Positions 7,708-16,911 are shown, counted from the stretch's first letter. The stretch is 64,000 nt of DNA from Achromobacter animicus (GCF_902859585.1 NZ_CADIJM010000002.1:124001-188000), one strand, 5' to 3'. Notes: generated by a model from the letters alone, not told the origin. Numbers and translations: made by a program.

Positions 7708-8955
7708 ATGTCTGCTGTGCTGTTCAAGAATGCGAACCTGCTCGATCCCCTGCAGTCCGACCTGCTGGAGGGGCACCACGTGCTGGTCGAGGATGGCGTC
7801 ATCAAGGAAGTGTCGGACAAGCCGATCAGCGCTTCCTCGGCGCGCGTGATCGACGCCGCGGGCCGCACGCTGATGCCGGGTCTGATCGACCTGCACGTGC
7901 ACGTGCTGGCCACGCAGTTGAACCTGAGTACGCAGGGCGTCCTGCCGGACGCGCTGGTGATGATGCGCGCGGTGCCCATCATGGCCGCCATGCTGCGCCG
8001 GGGCTTCACCACCGTGCGCGACGCGGGCGGCGCGGGCTGGGGCCTGAAGTGCGCGGTCAACGAAGGTACGGTCAAGGGACCGCGCCTGTTCATCTCGGGC
8101 CGCGCCATCAGCCAGACCGGCGGCCACGGCGATCCGCGTCCGCGCTCCGATCACCTGCGTCCCATGAGCTTTTGCGGCTGCTGCTTCCGTGCGGGCGATA
8201 TCGGTCGCGTCGCCGACGGCATCGACGACGTGCGCAAGGCCGTGCGCCAGGAACTGCAGATGGGTGCGGACCAGATCAAGATGATGGCTTCGGGCGGCGT
8301 GGCCTCGCCCACCGATCCCATCGCATCCTTCGGTTATTCGGAAGAAGAGATCCGCGTCATCGTCGACGAGGCGGCCAGCCGCCAGACCTACGTGATGGCG
8401 CATTCCTATACTGCCGACGCTATCGAGCGCGCCATCCGCAACGGCGTGCGCACCATCGAGCACGGCAATCTGGTCGACGAACGCGTGGCGCGCTTCATGG
8501 CCGAGAAGGGCGCGTTCGTGGTGCCGACGCTGGTGACCTACGAGGCCCTGGCAAACGAAGGCGCCGATTACGGCCTGCCGGCGGACTCTGTCGCCAAGAT
8601 CGCGACGGTGCGCACCGCAGGCCTGCATTCGCTTGAGATCTACAAGAAGGCGGGCGTGAAGATCGGCTACGGGTCGGATCTGCTGGGCCCGTCCCAGCGC
8701 CTGCAGAGCGACGAATTCCGCATCCGCCGCGAGGTGCTGTCCGCGCAGGAAGTCATCCAGTGCGCGACCACGACCGCCGCCGAAGTGCTGAACCAGGTCG
8801 GCCAGCTGGGCCGCATCCAGGAAGGGGCACTGGCGGACGTGCTGCTGGTGGACGGCAATCCGTACCGGGACCTGTCGTGCCTGCTGGGGCAGGGTGAGCA
8901 CATCGGCCTGATCATGAAGGGCGGCGTCATCGAACACAACGAGCTGGGAGTCTAG
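7708..8955 (+). CDS. Metal-dependent amidohydrolase (imidazolonepropionase/prolidase-like)
   Basis: 415 aa, RBS AAGGAA before ATG 7708. Amidohydrolase-superfamily metal ligands are all visible: H63 and H65 (DLHVHV), K191 (QIKMMASGG, probably carboxylated), H232 (MAHSYT), H252 (EHGNL) and D324 (GSDLLG), supporting a binuclear centre. Closest in pattern to the Xaa-Pro/Xaa-Arg dipeptidase branch of COG1228. Cytosolic. Likely hydrolyses an amide or dipeptide-like bond in the compound delivered by the ABC transporter. An unusual CGCC cysteine cluster sits at about residues 156-159. Confidence 0.85.
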   Translation: MSAVLFKNANLLDPLQSDLLEGHHVLVEDGVIKEVSDKPISASSARVIDAAGRTLMPGLIDLHVHVLATQLNLSTQGVLPDALVMMRAVPIMAAMLRRGFTTVRDAGGAGWGLKCAVNEGTVKGPRLFISGRAISQTGGHGDPRPRSDHLRPMSFCGCCFRAGDIGRVADGIDDVRKAVRQELQMGADQIKMMASGGVASPTDPIASFGYSEEEIRVIVDEAASRQTYVMAHSYTADAIERAIRNGVRTIEHGNLVDERVARFMAEKGAFVVPTLVTYEALANEGADYGLPADSVAKIATVRTAGLHSLEIYKKAGVKIGYGSDLLGPSQRLQSDEFRIRREVLSAQEVIQCATTTAAEVLNQVGQLGRIQEGALADVLLVDGNPYRDLSCLLGQGEHIGLIMKGGVIEHNELGV

Positions 8956-8960
8956 GAGCC

Positions 8961-10619
8961 ATGAGCGATCCCACGTTTTCGCAGTCGGAAGTCGGCGAAG
9001 AGTCGCGCGACGTCAACGCGGCCAAGGGCTGGCATCCGCCTTCGGCGCCCGCGCCGCGCGACCGCGGCCTGGGACCGTTTCCGCGGCTGATCCTGCGCGG
9101 GGCCACGATCATCGACGGCACCGGCGCGCCGCCCTGGGGGCCGGTGGACATCGTGATCGAGAACGATCGCATCACGGCGCTGGTCAATGTGGGCACGCCG
9201 CACAAGGCCATCGACCCCAAGCGCCGGCCCGGTCCGGGCGACCACGAGATCGACTGCCACGGCAAGTTCGTCACGCCGGGCTTTGTGGACGCGCACGCGC
9301 ACATCGGCACGCCGTATCACGCCATGAGCGGCATCGTGCCGCCCGCCGACTACATCTACAAGCTGTGGCTGGCGCACGGCGTCACTACCGTGCGCGAAAT
9401 GGGCGCGATGGGCGGCCTGGGTTGGACGATGGAGCAGCGCGAGCTGTCCGCGGCCAACCAGATCGCCGCGCCGCGCATGATCGTGCATTCCGTGTTCCCG
9501 GCGGTGAACGACCGCGTCAAGACCATCCACACGCCCGAGCAGGGCCGCGAATGGGTGCGCAAGCTGGCCGCGCGCGGCGCGGACGGCATCAAGTTTTTCG
9601 GCGCCCCGCCCGCCATCATGGAAGCTGCGCTGGACGAGGCGGCCAAGGTGGGCCTGCGCTCGGGCTGCCATCACGCGCAGATGGCAGTGACGCGCGTGAA
9701 CGCGATGAAGTCCGCGCGCTGGGGGCTGACCAGTTCCGAACACTATTACGGCCTGCCCGAGGCGCTGTTCGAAGACCGCGTCGTGCAGTCGTTTCCGACG
9801 GACTACAACTACAGCGACGAGTATTACCGCTTTGCGGTGGCCGGCCAGACCTTCATGCAGGCCGCGCAGCCGGGGTCGGCCAAGTGGCGGCAGGTCATGG
9901 ACGAGTTCCTGGAACTGGGCCACACCTTCGTGCCCACCTTCAACATCTACGACGCCAACCGCGACCTGATGCGCGCGCGCCGCGCCGACTGGCACGACGA
10001 ATACACGTGGAAGGCGGTGTGGCGCTACTTCCAGCCGCAGCGCGGCGGCCACGGCGCCTACTGGTATCGCTGGAGCACCACCAACGAGATCGAATGGAAG
10101 CAGAACTACCGGCTGTGGATGCAGTTCATCAACGAATACAAGAACCTGGGCGGACGCGTCTGCGCGGGCAGCGATTCGGGCTTCATCTACCAGATCTATG
10201 GATTCGGCTTCGTCCGCGAACTTGAGCTGCTGCAGGAAGCGGGCTTTCATCCCATCGAGGTCTTGCGCGCGGCCACGTCGCACAGCGCGGCGCTGCTGGG
10301 CATCGATGACGACACCGGCTCCATCGACGTGCAAAAGCGCGCCGACCTGCTGATCCACGACCAGAACCCGCTGACCGACTTCAAGCTGCTGTTTGGCACG
10401 GGCGCCATGCGGCTGAACGACGACACCGCCAAGGTCGAATGGCAGCGCTGCCTGCAGACCACCATCAAGTCGGGCGTGGTGTACGACACCGCCGAGCTGC
10501 TGGCCGACGTGCGCGCGATGGTCCGCGACAGCTGGGCCGACGATCCGGACGGCGAGCGTCCGCCGGCCGGCGGCGCACCGTCGGGATCGCCGTGCGACAC
10601 GGGCGAGGACGCACCCTGA
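8961..10619 (+). CDS. Second metal-dependent amidohydrolase, long form
   Basis: 552 aa, five bases after the first amidohydrolase. Metal ligands: H112 and H114 (DAHAHIG), K211 (DGIKFFGAP), a CHH pair at 236-238, H261 (SEHYYG) and D405 (GSDSG). It is ~140 residues longer than its neighbour because of an N-terminal extension (~40 aa), an aromatic-rich insert around residues 275-390 (YNYSDEYYRF, HGAYWYRW) and a C-terminal tail. The divergence argues for sequential steps or different substrates rather than a recent duplication. Its stop overlaps the next start. Confidence 0.85.
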   Translation: MSDPTFSQSEVGEESRDVNAAKGWHPPSAPAPRDRGLGPFPRLILRGATIIDGTGAPPWGPVDIVIENDRITALVNVGTPHKAIDPKRRPGPGDHEIDCHGKFVTPGFVDAHAHIGTPYHAMSGIVPPADYIYKLWLAHGVTTVREMGAMGGLGWTMEQRELSAANQIAAPRMIVHSVFPAVNDRVKTIHTPEQGREWVRKLAARGADGIKFFGAPPAIMEAALDEAAKVGLRSGCHHAQMAVTRVNAMKSARWGLTSSEHYYGLPEALFEDRVVQSFPTDYNYSDEYYRFAVAGQTFMQAAQPGSAKWRQVMDEFLELGHTFVPTFNIYDANRDLMRARRADWHDEYTWKAVWRYFQPQRGGHGAYWYRWSTTNEIEWKQNYRLWMQFINEYKNLGGRVCAGSDSGFIYQIYGFGFVRELELLQEAGFHPIEVLRAATSHSAALLGIDDDTGSIDVQKRADLLIHDQNPLTDFKLLFGTGAMRLNDDTAKVEWQRCLQTTIKSGVVYDTAELLADVRAMVRDSWADDPDGERPPAGGAPSGSPCDTGEDAP

Positions 10620-11602
10620 TGGCCGTCGACCTGTTCCTGTTGTGCGGGTTTCTGGGCAGCGGCAAGACCACGCTGCTGGTGGACTACCTGCGCGATCCGG
10701 AATCGCGTGACACCGGCGTGATCGTCAACGAGGCCGGCGAGGTCGGCGTGGACGGGGCCATCGTGGCCAATGACAGCGACAACGTGCCGATGACCTTGAT
10801 GGCCAACGGCTGCGTGTGCTGCTCGCTGCGCAGCGACCTGGTCTACACGCTGAGCGCGCTGCTGGACGCGCCCCGCCCCGAAGGCGAAGGCCCCTTGCAA
10901 CGCGTCATCCTGGAATGCAGCGGGCTGTCGCGGCCCGGCCCGATCATCGCGTCGCTCGCGGATCCCGAGCTGGCCAGCCGCGGCCTGCGGCTGACGATGG
11001 TCTGCACCGACGATTGCGCGCGCGATCCCGACGCGCTGGCCGAGATGGACGAGGCCATGGCGCAGTTCGGGGCGGCGCATCGCATCGTGCTGACCAAGAC
11101 CGATCTGCTGCCGGCCGTGCCCGGTGCGCTGGGCGCTCGCGCCGCGCGCGCCGAGGCCCTGAATCCGCTGGCCGCCATCGTCGCGGAGCCCGATCGCACC
11201 CGCGCCGTGCAGGCCGCGTTCGCGCCGTCGCAAGGCACTTCCGACCTGGCGGGGCTGGCGGCGCGGATGCTGTCGGCAGGCGGGCAGGGCGCGGCGCATC
11301 CGCGCATCCGCGTGATGGCGGCGCGCGCGCAGCCCGGCATCAGCTGGACCGATTTTTCCGAATGGCTGGACAACCTGGCCGGGCTTTGCGGCGACCGCCT
11401 GCTGCGCGTCAAAGCCGTGGTGCGCGTCAGTGATTGCGAGGAGCCCATCTTGATCCAGTCCGTCGGCTCGACCTTCAGCCTGCCGCAGCGGCTGACGCGG
11501 CAGCCCGATGCGCGCGACGCGATCATCGTGATTGCGCGCGACATCGAGGCCGAGGAAATCCGTGCCTCCGCGCCGCATGCGCCGGTCGACATGCTGGTCT
11601 GA
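10619..11602 (+). CDS. COG0523/CobW family GTPase, putative zinc metallochaperone
   Basis: 327 aa from ATG 10619, whose A is the last base of the preceding TGA, so coupling is tight; a longer frame from 10439 lies inside the previous gene. Walker A GFLGSGKTT (residues 10-18), the family-defining metal-binding GCVCC (64-68), E-S/C-G motif ECSG (99-102) and guanine-specificity TKTD (159-162). COG0523 proteins deliver metals, often zinc, to client enzymes. Placed directly behind two metallohydrolases, it probably loads one or both of them. Confidence 0.88.
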   Translation: MAVDLFLLCGFLGSGKTTLLVDYLRDPESRDTGVIVNEAGEVGVDGAIVANDSDNVPMTLMANGCVCCSLRSDLVYTLSALLDAPRPEGEGPLQRVILECSGLSRPGPIIASLADPELASRGLRLTMVCTDDCARDPDALAEMDEAMAQFGAAHRIVLTKTDLLPAVPGALGARAARAEALNPLAAIVAEPDRTRAVQAAFAPSQGTSDLAGLAARMLSAGGQGAAHPRIRVMAARAQPGISWTDFSEWLDNLAGLCGDRLLRVKAVVRVSDCEEPILIQSVGSTFSLPQRLTRQPDARDAIIVIARDIEAEEIRASAPHAPVDMLV

Positions 11603-11692
11603 ACACCGTTGAATCCAAGGCCGCGCGGCCAGACTGGCGTGCCGCGCGATGCTTCGTAGCTAGTCGTCAGTTCTTTTCGATACGAGGTTGTC

Positions 11693-12742
11693 ATGCAAGA
11701 GAAAAACCTGAATCGCCGTGGCTTCATCAAGACCGCCTCCGGCCTGGCTTTGGCGCCCGCCCTGGGCTGGCTGCCCGGCATGGCCCACGCCGCCGAAAAG
11801 GAAATCGTGGTCGGCACCTGGGGCGGCGACTACCAGAACCTGCTGCAGCAGATCATCAATCCCATCGTCGCCAAGCAGGACGTGAAGGTGGTCTACGACA
11901 CGGGCAACGCCGTGGGCCGCGTCACCAAGCTGCGCGCCGAAAAGAACTCGCGCCGCGGCAGCATGGACGTGGCGCTGCTGGGTGAAGTCGACATGTACGA
12001 CGCCGAGCGCTCCGGCACGCTGGAGCCCCTGGACGTCAAGAAGCTGCCCAACCTGGCCAACGCGATCGACACGCTGAAGACGCCGTACTCGATTCCGCAC
12101 ATCTTCAGCGCGATGACGCTGGTCTACAACACCGAGAAATTCCCGACGCCGCCCGATTCGCTGCAGGTGCTGCTGGATCCCAAGTGGAAGGGCCAGGTCG
12201 GCTTCTCCGACATTCTTTATCTCTACAACTCGGTCTTCGTGGGACTGGGCGCGGACGGCACCACCAAGGACTACGAGGGCGGCAAGCGGTTCCTGGCCAA
12301 GCTCAAGCCGAACGCGCCGCGCATCTACCCGTCCAATGAAGCCGTCGCGGCCGCCTTCAAGTCCGGCGAAATCGCGATCGCCGTCATGTGGAAGGCGCGT
12401 GCGCTGCAATGGAAGGACAGCGGACTGCCGCTGGGCTTCGTGATTCCGAAGGAAGGATCGGTGCCGGTGTCGTTTGAAGCCGCCGTCGCCAAGAACAGCC
12501 GCAACAAGGACGCGGCGTGGGCGTACCTGAACGCCATGCTGGATCCGCAGGGCCAGATCGGCTTTGCGGAAAAGATGGGCTATGCGCCCACCGTGACCAA
12601 CGCGTCGCTGCCCGAGGCATTGAAGCGCGTGGGCTTCTCGGATGCCGAGGTCAAGCTGCTGCACGCGTACGACCTGAAGGGATTGACCGAGAAGAAGGCG
12701 GAGATGCTGGAGTTCTGGAACAAGGAGTTCAAGGCGGGTTGA
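11693..12742 (+). CDS. ABC transporter periplasmic binding protein (PotD/family-1-like), Tat-exported
   Basis: 349 aa. N-terminus carries a twin-arginine signal, NRRGFIK, a hydrophobic stretch and a likely AHA-A cleavage near residue 33. The mature protein begins with the family feature EIVVGTWGGDYQNLLQQ. It supplies substrate to the permease/ATPase set 4877-7680 although it is encoded last, 90 bp behind the GTPase gene, where it could have its own promoter. A strong terminator follows. Export as a folded protein is unusual for PotD itself and fits the relatives found with amidohydrolases. Confidence 0.9.
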   Translation: MQEKNLNRRGFIKTASGLALAPALGWLPGMAHAAEKEIVVGTWGGDYQNLLQQIINPIVAKQDVKVVYDTGNAVGRVTKLRAEKNSRRGSMDVALLGEVDMYDAERSGTLEPLDVKKLPNLANAIDTLKTPYSIPHIFSAMTLVYNTEKFPTPPDSLQVLLDPKWKGQVGFSDILYLYNSVFVGLGADGTTKDYEGGKRFLAKLKPNAPRIYPSNEAVAAAFKSGEIAIAVMWKARALQWKDSGLPLGFVIPKEGSVPVSFEAAVAKNSRNKDAAWAYLNAMLDPQGQIGFAEKMGYAPTVTNASLPEALKRVGFSDAEVKLLHAYDLKGLTEKKAEMLEFWNKEFKAG

Positions 12743-12794
12743 TAGGGCGCGGGGCGTCGTTCCCCGCGTTTGCGCCACTGACCGCGTCATCGAA

Positions 12795-12826
12795 GCGCGA
12801 TTCCTGCAGCGGAATCGCGCTTTTTC
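12795..12826 (+). terminator. Rho-independent terminator of the ABC operon
   Basis: Perfect 10-bp stem GCGCGATTCC (12795-12804) / GGAATCGCGC (12811-12820), loop TGCAGC, followed by TTTTTC. It separates the binding-protein gene from the TonB receptor. Confidence 0.9.
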
Positions 12827-12853
12827 GTTTCCGGACGCCGCTGCATGCGTAGT

Positions 12854-12900
12854 GAAATGTTATATCATCCGCCTGCTGGTTTGTAATGATATAACATCCG
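12854..12900. promoter_or_regulatory. Paired Zur-like operator upstream of the TonB receptor
   Basis: ATGTTATATCAT (12857-12868) and its exact reverse complement ATGATATAACAT (12886-12897) are spaced by 17 bases. With flanks, each resembles half or more of the Zur consensus GAAATGTTATANTATAACATTTC (the left copy begins GAAATGTTATA). The second copy ends 14 bases before the ATG, so binding would block transcription or translation initiation. This fits zinc repression of the ZnuD-like gene that follows. Confidence 0.65.
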
Positions 12901-12911
12901 AGAGAGTAAAG

Positions 12912-15029
12912 ATGAACGGTAAGAAGCTGGGGATGGGGAAAGCGCGCGGCAAAGCATCGCGCGTTCGAGCGGTTGGCCGGGCGCCCTTGAAGCCGCTGGT
13001 GTGCTCGCTGATGCTGATGGCGCCCGTCGCCCAGGCGCAGACCGAAGGCGAGACCCGCACGCAGACCGTGGCGCCGATCACGGTCTCCGCGAATCCGCTG
13101 GGGCTGGACCTGAACAGCACCACGCTGCCGGCCTCGGTGCTGGAAGGCGATGCGTTGATCGAGCAGCGCAACGGCACGCTGGGCGAAACGCTCAAGAACC
13201 TGCCGGGCGTCAACAGCGACACGTTCGGCGGCGGCGCCAGCCGTCCGGTGATCCGCGGACAGACCGCGCCGCGCGTGAAGGTGCTGTCCGATGGGTCCGA
13301 AGTGATGGATGCCTCGGCCATCTCGCCCGACCATGCGGTGACCGTCGAGCCGCTGCTGGCCGACCGCATCGAAGTGCTGCGCGGCCCGGCCACGCTGCTC
13401 TACGGCGGCGGCGCGATCGGCGGCGTGGTGAACGTGATCGACAAGAAGATTCCGACCGAAGTGCCGGAAAAGGGCATCGCGGCCGAAGCGGAACTGCGCG
13501 GCGCCACCGGCACCAAGGAACGCGCCGGCGCGGTGGGCATCACGGCGGGCGAAGGCCAGTTCGCGGTGCGCGTCGAAGGCATGAAGCGCCGCACCAGCGA
13601 CTACGACGTGCCGGACTGGCCCGGCGGCAAGCTGGAAGGCTCGTACAGCGAGTCGACGCAGGGCTCGGTCGGCATGTCGTGGATCACGCCGCGCGGCTAC
13701 GTGGGCGTGGCGTTCACGCACCTGCAAAGCGAATACGGCCTGCCCGGCCACAACCACGAATACGAAGGCTGCCATCCGCACGGCACGCATCTGCATTGCG
13801 GCGGCCATGACCACGACCATGGGGACGAAGGCGAGGAAGGTCACGACCACGACCATGATCACGAACATGGCGGCGTGCCCTACGTGAAGCTGCGCAGCAA
13901 CCGGATGGACCTGCGCGCCGAATACCAGGATCCGTTCGCAGGCTTCGAGAAGATCCGATTCCGCGGTGGCCTGACGGATTACCAGCACGACGAGATCGAG
14001 GGCGGCGAGGTCGGCACGCGTTTCAAGAACAAGGGCTACGACATGCGGGTGGAACTGCAGCACAAGCCCATCGCCGGCTGGCGCGGCGTGATCGGCCTGC
14101 AGAACGCATACAGCGATTTCAGCGCCGAAGGCGAAGAAGCATTCCTGCCGCCGAGCAAGACGCGTTCGAACGGCGTGTTCCTGCTGGAGGAATACCAGTT
14201 GAACGACTGGCGCTTCGAGCTGGGCGCGCGTCAGGACTGGCAGCGCGTGTCGCCGTCGGGCGGCGCGCCGCGCAGCAGTCTGTCGGGCACGTCGCTGTCG
14301 GCCGCCGCGATCTGGGACTTTGCACCGCAGTATTCCGTGGCGCTGTCGCTGTCGCGCTCGCAGCGCCTGCCCAACGCGCAGGAGCTGTATGCGGACGGCA
14401 TCCACATCGCCACCAATACGTATGAACTGGGTAATCCGGACCTGACGCGCGAAACGTCGCACAACATCGACCTGACGCTGCGCAAGCATTCGGGCGACAC
14501 GACGTTCTCGGCCAGCGTGTTCCACAACCGCGTGAAGAACTACATCTACGCCAACACGCTGGATCGCTACGAGGACTTCCGCCTGATCGAATACACGCAG
14601 CAGGATGCGGAATTCACGGGCGTGGAAGGCGAACTGCGGCACCAGTTCACGCCGATCTTCTCGGCGGCGGTGTTCGGCGACTACGTGCGCGGCAAGCTCA
14701 CGGGCGGCGACGGCAATCTGCCGCGCATTCCGGCCGGACGCGCGGGCGTGCGCGGCAACTTCAAGTGGCAAGAGTGGTCGGGCGGCGTCGAATACGCACG
14801 CGTGTTCGCGCAGAAGGACATTGCGGCCTATGAAGACACCACGCCGGGCTACAACATGGTCAACGCGGTGGTGGCCTATCGCGGCCAGTACGGCGCCACG
14901 GGCTACGAGGTCTTCCTGCGCGGCACCAACCTGCTGAACAAGCTGGCTTACAACCACGCCTCGTTCATCTCGACGGTTGCGCCGCTGCCCGGCCGCAGCG
15001 TGCTGCTGGGCGTGCGCATGACGTACTGA
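12912..15029 (+). CDS. znuD: TonB-dependent outer-membrane receptor, ZnuD-like (zinc uptake)
   Basis: 705 aa from ATG 12912; the in-frame ATG at 12852 would place the operator inside the gene. Signal peptide to about residue 42 (VAQAQ), TonB box APITVSA (~54-60), plug domain (~65-180, with RPVIRGQ and VLRGPATLLYGGGAIGGVVN), then a 22-strand barrel ending in the aromatic RMTY. Residues 280-319 form an extracellular-type loop with about 14 His plus many Asp/Glu, the zinc-capturing feature of ZnuD. The Zur-like operator upstream supports the assignment. Copper or nickel receptors can also be His-rich. Confidence 0.85.
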   Translation: MNGKKLGMGKARGKASRVRAVGRAPLKPLVCSLMLMAPVAQAQTEGETRTQTVAPITVSANPLGLDLNSTTLPASVLEGDALIEQRNGTLGETLKNLPGVNSDTFGGGASRPVIRGQTAPRVKVLSDGSEVMDASAISPDHAVTVEPLLADRIEVLRGPATLLYGGGAIGGVVNVIDKKIPTEVPEKGIAAEAELRGATGTKERAGAVGITAGEGQFAVRVEGMKRRTSDYDVPDWPGGKLEGSYSESTQGSVGMSWITPRGYVGVAFTHLQSEYGLPGHNHEYEGCHPHGTHLHCGGHDHDHGDEGEEGHDHDHDHEHGGVPYVKLRSNRMDLRAEYQDPFAGFEKIRFRGGLTDYQHDEIEGGEVGTRFKNKGYDMRVELQHKPIAGWRGVIGLQNAYSDFSAEGEEAFLPPSKTRSNGVFLLEEYQLNDWRFELGARQDWQRVSPSGGAPRSSLSGTSLSAAAIWDFAPQYSVALSLSRSQRLPNAQELYADGIHIATNTYELGNPDLTRETSHNIDLTLRKHSGDTTFSASVFHNRVKNYIYANTLDRYEDFRLIEYTQQDAEFTGVEGELRHQFTPIFSAAVFGDYVRGKLTGGDGNLPRIPAGRAGVRGNFKWQEWSGGVEYARVFAQKDIAAYEDTTPGYNMVNAVVAYRGQYGATGYEVFLRGTNLLNKLAYNHASFISTVAPLPGRSVLLGVRMTY

Positions 15030-15110
15030 CCCGGTTGGGTGCGGCGGCGGGCTGTGCTATTTTCGGCGGGTGCCGCTGTCCGCGGCGGCATCCCGCGCCA
15101 GGAGCCCGCC

Positions 15111-15896
15111 ATGCTGAAGTTCGCCGCCAATCTGTCGATGATGTACACGGAACATGCGTTCCTGGACCGCTATGCGGCGGCCGCCGCCGACGGCTACGCG
15201 GGCGTGGAGTGCATGTTTCCCTATGAAGCGCCCGCCGCGTTCGTGCGCGAGCGCATGGACGCCGCCGGGGTGGCGCAGGTGCTGTTCAATGCGCCGCCCG
15301 GCATCACCGCGCAAGGCGATCGCGGGCTGGCGGCCCTGCCGGGCCGGCAGGCCGAGTTCCAGGCCGGCATCGAGCAGGCGCTTTCGTATGCCACGGCGTT
15401 GTCTTGTTCCAACGTGCATGTGATGGCGGGCGTGGCGCCGCCTGATGCCTCGCGCGAGGCGATGCTGGACTACTATCACGCCAATCTCGACTGGGCCGCG
15501 CGCGAGGCGCGCTCGGCCGGCGTCACGCTGCTGATCGAGCCGATCAACACGCGCGACATCCCCGGCTATTTCCTGAACCGCCAGGAGGACGCGCACGCCG
15601 TCGTGCAGGCGGTCAATGCGCCCAACCTGAAAGTGCAGATGGACCTGTACCACTGCCAGATCGTCGAGGGCGATGTCACCGCCAAGCTGCGCGAGTACCT
15701 GCCCACCGGGCGCGTGGGTCACCTGCAGATTGCCGGCGTGCCGCTGCGCCAGGAGCCGGACCGGGGCGAACTCGATTACGGCTGGGTTTTCGGCGTGCTG
15801 CGCGAGTTGCAGTACACCGGCTGGATCGGCTGCGAGTACCGTCCTGCAGGTTCCACGTCGGCCGGACTGCGCTGGCTGAGCGCCGCGCGCGCCTGA
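15111..15896 (+). CDS. Hydroxypyruvate isomerase family protein (Hyi/OtnI)
   Basis: 261 aa from ATG 15111 with GGAG 7-10 bases upstream; the frame extends to 15039 but lacks a ribosome site and the family begins [17 protein letters not shown]-barrel sugar-phosphate-isomerase fold with the conserved [29 protein letters not shown] and WIGCEYRP segments including the metal-binding Glu/Asp/His. Hyi interconverts hydroxypyruvate and tartronate semialdehyde; the closely related OtnI isomerises 2-oxotetronate. An otnK-like gene lies at the window start but 15 kb away, so the choice cannot be made here. Confidence 0.82.
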   Translation: MLKFAANLSMMYTEHAFLDRYAAAAADGYAGVECMFPYEAPAAFVRERMDAAGVAQVLFNAPPGITAQGDRGLAALPGRQAEFQAGIEQALSYATALSCSNVHVMAGVAPPDASREAMLDYYHANLDWAAREARSAGVTLLIEPINTRDIPGYFLNRQEDAHAVVQAVNAPNLKVQMDLYHCQIVEGDVTAKLREYLPTGRVGHLQIAGVPLRQEPDRGELDYGWVFGVLRELQYTGWIGCEYRPAGSTSAGLRWLSAARA

Positions 15897-15939
15897 TCGG
15901 CAACAATCCCGCATTTGAAGTTCAAAAGGAGTGAGCGTC

Positions 15940-16911
15940 ATGTTCCAGGGCGTGCTGCGCATGCTGTTTTCGGCGGCGCTGGCCGCGGCCATGCCGGCTG
16001 CGTCGTGGGCGGCCGATTATCCCGATCGGCCCATCCGGTGGCTGGTGCCGTTCAGCGCGGGAGGCGGCAGCGATCTGGCGACCCGCATCGTGGCCCGGCA
16101 TGTCGGCCAGACGCTGGGGCAGCCGGTGGTGGTGGAGAACCGCCCGGGCGCCGCCACCATCGTCGCCGCGCAGGAGGCCGCGCGCGCCCAGCCGGACGGC
16201 TACACGGTGCTGACCGCGGGCATGAGCACGCTGGCGCTCAACCCGTGGCTGTACGACGATCTGCCCTACGATCCGCAGCAGCAACTGACGCCGGTGTCCA
16301 CGCTGGTGGCGCTGCCCATCGTGCTGGTCGCGGCGCCTAATTCGGGCCTGCACACGCTGGACGACGTGAAGACCTATCTGAAGCGCGAGCCGCAGGGCAG
16401 CTATGCGTCGCTGGGCGTGGGCAGTCCGCATCATCTGGCGATGGAACTGTTCATGGAAACCGTCGGCGGCCGCGCGACGGCGGTGCCGTACAAAGGCTCG
16501 CCGCCCGCGCTGCAGGACGTCGCCGCGGGCGTGGTGCCGCTGATGATGGCGGACCTGGCCGCCGCCCGGCCGCTGATCCAGGCGGGCAGGCTGCGCGCGA
16601 TTGCCGTGCCGTCCGCCAAACGGTCTGCGCAACTGCCGGGCGTACCGACGTTTGCCGAGGCCGGCGGGCCGATCTTCGAGGCGGCGGCCTGGCAGGGCGT
16701 GGTCGCGCCGGCCGGCACGCCTGCGCCCATCGTGGAAAAGCTCAGTCAGGCGATCCGGCAGGCGCTGACATCGCCGGATGTCGTCAGGCAGTTGACGCTG
16801 CAGGGGTTGGAGCCGACCGGCAGCACGCCCGATGCCTTTCGCGCGTACGCGCGGCAAGAGCACGAACGCTGGGGCGCGGTCATTCAGGGCAAGGGGCTTT
16901 CCGCGGAATAA
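15940..16911 (+). CDS. Tripartite tricarboxylate transporter binding protein (Bug family)
   Basis: 323 aa from ATG 15940, nine bases after AAAAGGA; GTG 15931 would abut the ribosome site. Signal peptide ending near ASWA-ADYP, then the Bug signature YPDRPIRWLVPFSAGG and ENRPGAATIVAAQ. Periplasmic receptor for small carboxylates. No TctA/TctB membrane genes are nearby, so it is an orphan binding protein, as is common in this lineage. It follows the Hyi-like gene by 43 bp and may bind that enzyme's substrate or precursor. Confidence 0.88.
   Translation: MFQGVLRMLFSAALAAAMPAASWAADYPDRPIRWLVPFSAGGGSDLATRIVARHVGQTLGQPVVVENRPGAATIVAAQEAARAQPDGYTVLTAGMSTLALNPWLYDDLPYDPQQQLTPVSTLVALPIVLVAAPNSGLHTLDDVKTYLKREPQGSYASLGVGSPHHLAMELFMETVGGRATAVPYKGSPPALQDVAAGVVPLMMADLAAARPLIQAGRLRAIAVPSAKRSAQLPGVPTFAEAGGPIFEAAAWQGVVAPAGTPAPIVEKLSQAIRQALTSPDVVRQLTLQGLEPTGSTPDAFRAYARQEHERWGAVIQGKGLSAE

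Noticed and set aside
12729-14957. 742-codon minus-strand open frame opposite the TonB receptor
   Set aside because: Antisense shadow of a GC-rich gene; residue composition (Val/Ala/Arg/His-rich) matches no family and the plus-strand protein is unmistakable.
15111-15896. OtnI in an otn operon with the kinase at the window start
   Set aside because: Fifteen kilobases and several transcription units separate them, so operon linkage is not supported.
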